Source of the DNA: Virgibacillus dokdonensis
GTDB taxonomy: Bacteria; Bacillota; Bacilli; Bacillales; Amphibacillaceae
NCBI RefSeq assembly: GCF_900166595.1
Contig: NZ_LT745763.1
Coordinates: 1,706,814-1,770,813, forward strand
Direction: 5' to 3'
Length of the DNA stretch: 64,000 bases
The stretch's first letter is position 1, and each line of letters begins with the position of its first letter. Both the position numbers and the translations under genes were made by a program. Shown here piece by piece: positions 58,545 to 64,000 of this stretch. The notes under the pieces are model-generated. The model was not told the DNA's origin. It worked only from the letters and a program-made list of their open reading frames with translations, and did no database searches.

Positions 58545-59337
58545 AGCAATAGTTATTACTTCTGGAAAAGGCGGGGTCGGAAAAACGACAACTACTGCGA
58601 ATATCGGTACAGCTTTAGCTTTAATGGATAAGAAAGTTTGTTTAATAGATACGGATATTGGGCTTAGAAATCTTGATGTCATTATGGGATTAGAAAACCG
58701 TATCATTTATGACATTGTAGATGTTATTGAAGAAAGGTGTAAGCTGAAACAAGCATTAATTAAAGACAAACGCTTTGATTATTTAACTTTGTTGCCAGCT
58801 GCACAAACAAGTGATAAGACATCTGTGACAAGTGAAGGAATGCAACAAATTATTTATGAGCTGAAACAAGAATATGATTACATTATTATAGATTGCCCGG
58901 CAGGAATCGAGCAAGGCTTTCAAAATGCAATTGCAGGTGCTGATAAAGCAATTGTGGTTACTACTCCAGAAAAATCGAGTGTGCGAGATGCTGATCGTAT
59001 AATCGGATTATTGGAAAAAGAGGAAATGGTTGAATCTCCACGTTTAATTATTAACCGCATTCGAAATCATATGATGAAAAATGGAGATATGCTTGATATT
59101 GATGAAGTTTTACAAATTTTATCTGTAGATCTAATTGGTATTGTGATAGATGATGATGAAGTGATTAAAGCTTCCAATAAAGGCGAACCAGTTGCGTTTA
59201 AACCTACTTCTAAAGCCTCTATTGCTTATCGGAATATTGCTAGAAGAATCTTAGGCGAAACAGTCCCGTTGCAATCATTAGATACAGAAAAAGGTATGAT
59301 GCAAAAGCTTAAGCAATTTTTAGGCATGCGTTCTTAA
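58537..59337 (+). CDS. minD: Septum site-determining ATPase MinD
   Basis: A 266-residue ParA-type ATPase. The deviant Walker A 'GKGGVGKTTTTANIG' is at about 9-23, followed by 'DTDIGLRNLDVIMGLENR'. The C-terminal amphipathic helix ('MMQKLKQFLG') binds the membrane. It recruits MinC to the poles. AAAGGAG precedes the ATG inside minC. Confidence 0.96.
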   Translation: MGEAIVITSGKGGVGKTTTTANIGTALALMDKKVCLIDTDIGLRNLDVIMGLENRIIYDIVDVIEERCKLKQALIKDKRFDYLTLLPAAQTSDKTSVTSEGMQQIIYELKQEYDYIIIDCPAGIEQGFQNAIAGADKAIVVTTPEKSSVRDADRIIGLLEKEEMVESPRLIINRIRNHMMKNGDMLDIDEVLQILSVDLIGIVIDDDEVIKASNKGEPVAFKPTSKASIAYRNIARRILGETVPLQSLDTEKGMMQKLKQFLGMRS

Positions 59338-59365
59338 ATGCAGTAATTAATATAATACAGTCATA

Positions 59366-59394
59366 CACAAAAAGCAGGCTTTTCCTGCTTTTTG
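59366..59394 (+). terminator. Terminator after minD
   Basis: A 12-bp perfect stem ACAAAAAGCAGG/CCTGCTTTTTGT with a 5-base loop. Confidence 0.85.
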
Positions 59395-59395
59395 T

Positions 59396-59631
59396 AGTAT
59401 AAGAAAGCAATAACGAAATAGTAAAATAGCCACTTCCGTCTTCATCGCCGAGCAACTAGGCGACTTCACTTCATTGACCCTAAGCTAAGTCATCGTCGGT
59501 TCATAACTAAGAGGAAGGCCGACTAAAAACGGGCTTGGCACCCGACATCGGCATCACCCTGTTCTTAGTGGCGTGATTCCTAAATCTTTCGTTGATTTGT
59601 TCCATTCGCTACGTTGTTAACGCGCTAAAAT
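59396..59631 (+). repeat. Intergenic repeat: short A remnant plus block C, copy 2
   Basis: AGTATAAGAAAGCAA is the right end of block A. Block C follows with the same landmarks as 9001-9183 but with about 100 extra bases in the middle, which contain an inverted arrangement GGCCGACT/ACGGGC. Block B follows at once, so this is the only locus with all three blocks in order A-C-B. Confidence 0.6.
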
Positions 59632-59680
59632 AAACTACAGCTTTCGTTATAAGACTTAGCGATAAGCCAATTTTTTCTAA
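59632..59680 (+). repeat. Intergenic repeat block B, copy 5
   Basis: AAACTACAGCTTTCGTTATA followed by GACTTAGCGATAAGCC and AATTTTTTCT. It directly follows block C. Confidence 0.65.
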
Positions 59681-59799
59681 TATCATATCAAAGTATTCAA
59701 TTGTGCATTTTTGAATCGTTTCGCTCTTCCTCTTACTAACATATATTTGCAACTAGCTTCATATACTTGTACAAATGTGATTAGAAGGAATGAGAAACT

Positions 59800-60570
59800 A
59801 TGAGTAGAGGAGTTAAGCAAGTACGTCAATCTATTGAACAAAGAAAAAAAACACGTAACATTATTTCACAGAATAGCGCATCAAAATCTGTCGTTACACC
59901 ATTTGTGCAAGAGGAGGAAAAGCATGGGTTTGAACCGCTCTATACTGCAACATCAAGTAATGGGCGACAAGGAAAAATAGTAACAGGACTTTTATGGAAA
60001 GCAATTCTTTCCGCTATCTTATTTTTGACGGTTGCAATTATTTGGCAGATGGAATCAACTCGACTACAAACCGCTAAATCCATTATAAGCACTGCCCTTA
60101 TAGAGGAATTCCCATTTGCTAAAGTAAATCTATGGTATCAAGATACATTTGGTAGTCCACTTGCTTTCATGCCGGACGGAGCTCCAAAAGATCAGGTCGT
60201 AAATGAGAATGCTCCAGTAATTCCAGTAAACGGTAATGTTTCTGAATCTTTTCAAACGAACGGTACAGGAATAAAAATTTCACCTAATGAAAAATCAGAT
60301 ATAATGGCGTTGGAACAGGGGATTGTCATTTTTGCTGGAAACGATCGGCAAACAAATAAAACAATTGTCATTCAACATCCAGATGATAGTATTACCACGT
60401 ACGGTGAATTAAGTAATATTGATGTTCACTTATACGAACATGTTGCTAAGAAGCAACCTATTGGCCAGTTTGTTCCGACTGAAAATAACCAAGCAGTTTA
60501 TTTTTCTATTGAGAAGGATAATCAATATATAGACCCCGTTCAGGTGATAAAAGTTGACGATGTGGAATAG
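59800..60570 (+). CDS. spoIVFA: Stage IV sporulation protein SpoIVFA
   Basis: A 256-residue membrane protein that holds SpoIVFB inactive until the SpoIVB signal arrives. A basic cytoplasmic N-terminus (1-60) is followed by one membrane helix (about 67-85) and a LytM/M23-like domain (about 145-250, 'IKISPNEKSDIMALEQGIVI', 'GNDRQTNKTIVIQHPDDSI'). The metal ligands of active M23 enzymes are not seen. Overlaps spoIVFB by 17 bases. Confidence 0.92.
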   Translation: MSRGVKQVRQSIEQRKKTRNIISQNSASKSVVTPFVQEEEKHGFEPLYTATSSNGRQGKIVTGLLWKAILSAILFLTVAIIWQMESTRLQTAKSIISTALIEEFPFAKVNLWYQDTFGSPLAFMPDGAPKDQVVNENAPVIPVNGNVSESFQTNGTGIKISPNEKSDIMALEQGIVIFAGNDRQTNKTIVIQHPDDSITTYGELSNIDVHLYEHVAKKQPIGQFVPTENNQAVYFSIEKDNQYIDPVQVIKVDDVE

Positions 60571-61432
60571 TTTATTGCCAAAAATTCACTTCCATCCTAT
60601 TTTACTGCTTTTTCTCCTGATTTCTTTTTTTACGGGTACATTTATGCAACTGGCTATTTTATTGTTTATTGTGTTTTTTCATGAATTAGGTCACTACATA
60701 ATGGCATTACAATTTAAATGGCGTATAAAGAAAATTATGCTCTGGGTATTTGGTGGTGTCATGGACACAGAAGAGCATGGGACCAGACCTGTGAGAGAAG
60801 AGATTCTGGTCATTTGTGCCGGACCCTTTCAGCATATTGTATTATACGTTATTGCGCTGGTGGCAGTTGATACAGGGGTAATATCCTCATCCATATTTGA
60901 TACTTTTATGTACTATAATACGACTATATTTATTTTTAATTTATTACCCGTATTACCTTTAGATGGAGGGAAATTACTTCAGCTTATCATATCAACAAAA
61001 TGGCCATACAAAACGGCATACTATCGATCGATTTATTTCTCGTTGATTGCTTGTCTTTTTTTGCTTGGCACTTCTTTAGTTATCCAACCATTTACACTAA
61101 GTACTTTTTTGTTGTGCCTTTTCTTACTGTTTGAAAATAAAAATGAATGGAAAAAACGGTACTATGTATTTACAAGGTTCCTTCTTAAGCGTTTTGAAAC
61201 AAGACATAATCCAATTTGCCGGACAAGATCTATTAGGGTGAAAGCAGAAAAATCGTTACTAGAAGTTTTTTCTTATTTTTACCGTGGATGGAGTCACAAT
61301 ATTTACATTATATACCCAAATGGCTCCATAAAGCTTATGAATGAATATGATTGCCTATATTGGTATTTTGAAGCTAAACGGTACAAAGATACAGTTGGTG
61401 ACTTAGGTGATTTGACTAATAACACGAAGTAG
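60554..61432 (+). CDS. spoIVFB: Intramembrane protease SpoIVFB
   Basis: A 292-residue site-2-type zinc protease that cleaves pro-sigma-K in the mother cell. Zinc motif 'FFHELGHYI' is near residue 43 and the partner Asp in 'NLLPVLPLDGGKL' near 137. Six membrane helices, then a C-terminal CBS-like cytoplasmic domain. TTG 60554 gives 'MTMWNSLLPKIHFHP', the same length and Trp position as the B. subtilis N-terminus; ATG 60560 is possible. Confidence 0.93.
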   Translation: MTMWNSLLPKIHFHPILLLFLLISFFTGTFMQLAILLFIVFFHELGHYIMALQFKWRIKKIMLWVFGGVMDTEEHGTRPVREEILVICAGPFQHIVLYVIALVAVDTGVISSSIFDTFMYYNTTIFIFNLLPVLPLDGGKLLQLIISTKWPYKTAYYRSIYFSLIACLFLLGTSLVIQPFTLSTFLLCLFLLFENKNEWKKRYYVFTRFLLKRFETRHNPICRTRSIRVKAEKSLLEVFSYFYRGWSHNIYIIYPNGSIKLMNEYDCLYWYFEAKRYKDTVGDLGDLTNNTK

Positions 61433-61639
61433 TATTGTCATTTTATAGGTGTTCGATATTTACCCTGAATTGTAGAATGTAAAGCGATTGATGGTACAAG
61501 ATCTTCTAACACTATAAACAAATGCGGATAAGAGGCAATGTAATAAATGAAGCGTTCATTTGTATAGAAAGCATTATTTTCCCGAGAAGTTATCATAAAC
61601 TTATTGACAATGAATGTATTGTAATGGTAACATTAATAC

Positions 61640-61742
61640 GTTATTCATCGTAGCACCAGTGCTACAACCGCTCAGAACAGGTTGTAAACTCAATGTGTAG
61701 TACCTGTATGGCGAGTCTTAGTTTATGGGAGGTGCAAAGTAT
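61640..61742 (+). promoter_or_regulatory. Candidate L21 leader before rplU
   Basis: A 100-base leader with several pairable segments (GCACCAGTGC, AACCGCTCAGAACAGGTT, GTGTAGTACCTGTATGGC). Bacillus rplU operons carry an autoregulatory L21 leader RNA at this place. I cannot confirm the fold without a covariance model. Confidence 0.5.
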
Positions 61743-62051
61743 ATGTATGCTATTATTGAAACTGGTGGCAAACAAATGAAAGTAGAAGAAGGTCAAGAAA
61801 TCTTCATTGAAAAAGTTGCTGCTGATCAAGACGAGACGGTTACATTTGACAAAGTTCTTTTTGTTGGTGGAGATGATGTAAAAGTTGGTGCTCCATATGT
61901 AAATGGTGCATCGGTAACTGCTAAAGTTGCTAAACATGGTCGTCAAAAGAAGATTACTGTGTTTAAATATAAGCCAAAAAAGAATTATCATCGTAAGCAA
62001 GGTCATCGTCAGCCTTACACTAAATTAGTGATTGATAAAATCAACGCTTAG
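61743..62051 (+). CDS. rplU: Ribosomal protein L21 (bL21)
   Basis: A 102-residue 50S protein. '[17 protein letters not shown]' at the N-terminus and '[18 protein letters not shown]' at the C-terminus are diagnostic. GGGAGGT precedes ATG 61743. First of rplU-ysxB-rpmA. Confidence 0.97.
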   Translation: MYAIIETGGKQMKVEEGQEIFIEKVAADQDETVTFDKVLFVGGDDVKVGAPYVNGASVTAKVAKHGRQKKITVFKYKPKKNYHRKQGHRQPYTKLVIDKINA

Positions 62052-62060
62052 AGGTTACTT

Positions 62061-62390
62061 ATGATACAAGTAATTGTTTTTCGTGAAGATGAACAAATAA
62101 GAGCATTTGAACTTTCCGGACATGCTGAAAGCGGTCCTTATGGATATGATTTAGTGTGTGCAGGAGTGTCTGCAGTATCCGTTGGTTCTATAAACGCAGT
62201 TCTGGCTTTATGTGAAGTGGATCTTGATATAAACCAAAGTGATAATGGCGGTTATCTTCATGTAACAATACCAGACTATATTTCTTCTGAAGAAATGCGT
62301 CGAGTTCAATTATTATTTGAAGGTATGCTTGTATCACTTTCGTCCATAGAACAGGATTATGGACAATTTATTACTATTCAAGATAAATAA
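62061..62390 (+). CDS. ysxB: Ribosomal-processing cysteine protease Prp (YsxB)
   Basis: A 109-residue protease that cuts the N-terminal extension of L27. Catalytic His is in '[21 protein letters not shown]' (H21 or so; shown as GHAESG) and Cys in 'VCAGVSA' (about 34). Its partner L27, next gene, has the cleavage site. Confidence 0.93.
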   Translation: MIQVIVFREDEQIRAFELSGHAESGPYGYDLVCAGVSAVSVGSINAVLALCEVDLDINQSDNGGYLHVTIPDYISSEEMRRVQLLFEGMLVSLSSIEQDYGQFITIQDK

Positions 62391-62403
62391 GGAGGTGTAT
62401 CTT

Positions 62404-62694
62404 ATGCTACGTCTAGATTTGCAGTTTTTCGCACAGAAAAAAGGTGCTGGTAGTACAAAAAACGGTCGTGATTCCGAATCCAAGCGGCTTGGTTCTAAAA
62501 GTGCTGATGGCCAATTTGTAACAGGTGGATCTATTCTTTACCGTCAACGTGGAACGAAGGTTTATCCTGGTGAGAACGTTGGTCGCGGTGGAGATGATAC
62601 ACTTTTTTCAAAAATCGATGGTGTTGTAAAGTTTGAACGTTACGGGCGTAATCGTAAAAAAGTAAGTGTATACCCTGTTGCTAAAGAAGCATAA
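62404..62694 (+). CDS. rpmA: Ribosomal protein L27 (bL27) with Prp-cleaved extension
   Basis: A 96-residue 50S protein. The N-terminus '[20 protein letters not shown]' has the Firmicute extension cleaved by Prp after FFAQ; the exposed KKGAGS end reaches the peptidyl-transferase centre. AAGGAGG precedes ATG 62404. Confidence 0.97.
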   Translation: MLRLDLQFFAQKKGAGSTKNGRDSESKRLGSKSADGQFVTGGSILYRQRGTKVYPGENVGRGGDDTLFSKIDGVVKFERYGRNRKKVSVYPVAKEA

Positions 62695-62697
62695 TAC

Positions 62698-62730
62698 AAA
62701 ACTCCAGCCAATTCATTGGCTGGAGTTTTT
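62698..62730 (+). terminator. Terminator after rpmA
   Basis: AAACTCCAGCCAA/TTGGCTGGAGTTT, 4-base loop, then TT. Confidence 0.9.
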
Positions 62731-62882
62731 AACGTTTAATATTATTTTTTTCTATAGAAAAAAGGAACCAAAACAAAACGTGGAAAATGAAAGAACCCAC
62801 AAGGATTGAAAAATGACTTAGGAGAATGAATGACCTTTTTTGCGTTTTCTGCTATACTTTTGGACATGTGGGAGGATGTTAT

Positions 62883-64000
<1,118 letters not shown>

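Overview
The window is an A+T-rich chromosome segment from an endospore-forming member of the Bacillaceae. The gene order tig-clpX-lonA-ysxC-hemAXC(DB)L-spoVID-ysxE-valS-folC-spoIIB-radC-mreBCD-minCD-spoIVFAB-rplU-ysxB-rpmA-spo0B-obg closely follows Bacillus subtilis. Small membrane genes, unusual insertions and protein style suggest the Oceanobacillus/Virgibacillus/Lentibacillus side of the family, but the genus is an inference.

1-13.6 kb is an accessory anaerobic-respiration and molybdenum-cofactor region. After a MarR regulator and a bactofilin-like/membrane gene pair comes a three-subunit molybdoenzyme in the order Fe-S subunit, NrfD-type anchor, Tat-exported catalytic subunit. This is the srdBCA/ttr-like layout. 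It is followed by a TorD-like chaperone, a TatA, an Fnr regulator on the opposite strand, and moeB-moeA-mobB-moaE. A good Fnr site about 42 bp before the predicted transcription start of the reductase operon joins regulator and target. A dps gene with a PerR-like box and a DUF4870 membrane gene close the region.

13.6-20 kb is a mosaic: a type-A chloramphenicol acetyltransferase, a YitT membrane protein, a Tat-dependent metallophosphoesterase followed by a broken second tatA, and a thiol/redox group (glutaredoxin, a 51-residue Cys-rich membrane peptide, a Crp/Fnr regulator and an OsmC protein). 20.4-25.3 kb is the conserved ysmB-racE-gerM-rph-rdgB-ysnB block. 25.3-26.9 kb holds tRNA-Arg and tRNA-Gly and two decayed genes: a chemotaxis-receptor relic, and an HD hydrolase broken by one nonsense codon.

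27-64 kb is the conserved core: protein quality control (tig, clpX, lonA), haem synthesis (hemA to hemL, with HemD and HemB in one open frame), spore coat and morphogenesis (spoVID, ysxE), T-box controlled valS, folate (folC), cell shape and division (mreBCD, minCD), the SpoIVF protease complex, ribosomal proteins L21/L27 with the Prp protease, Spo0B and the start of Obg. Compared with my knowledge of B. subtilis, lonB, comC and maf are missing. An unusual tandem pair of RimK-like ATP-grasp ligases sits between valS and folC.

Several recurring intergenic sequences run through the window. One family (D, three copies, both strands) looks like a structured remnant of an IS200/IS605-type element. 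A second family is modular (A, C and B blocks in different combinations). A third is a degenerate copy of a repeat common in Bacillaceae. The strongest items for follow-up are the HemD-HemB frame, the D and A/C/B repeats, the ATP-grasp pair and the Fnr-linked molybdoenzyme module.
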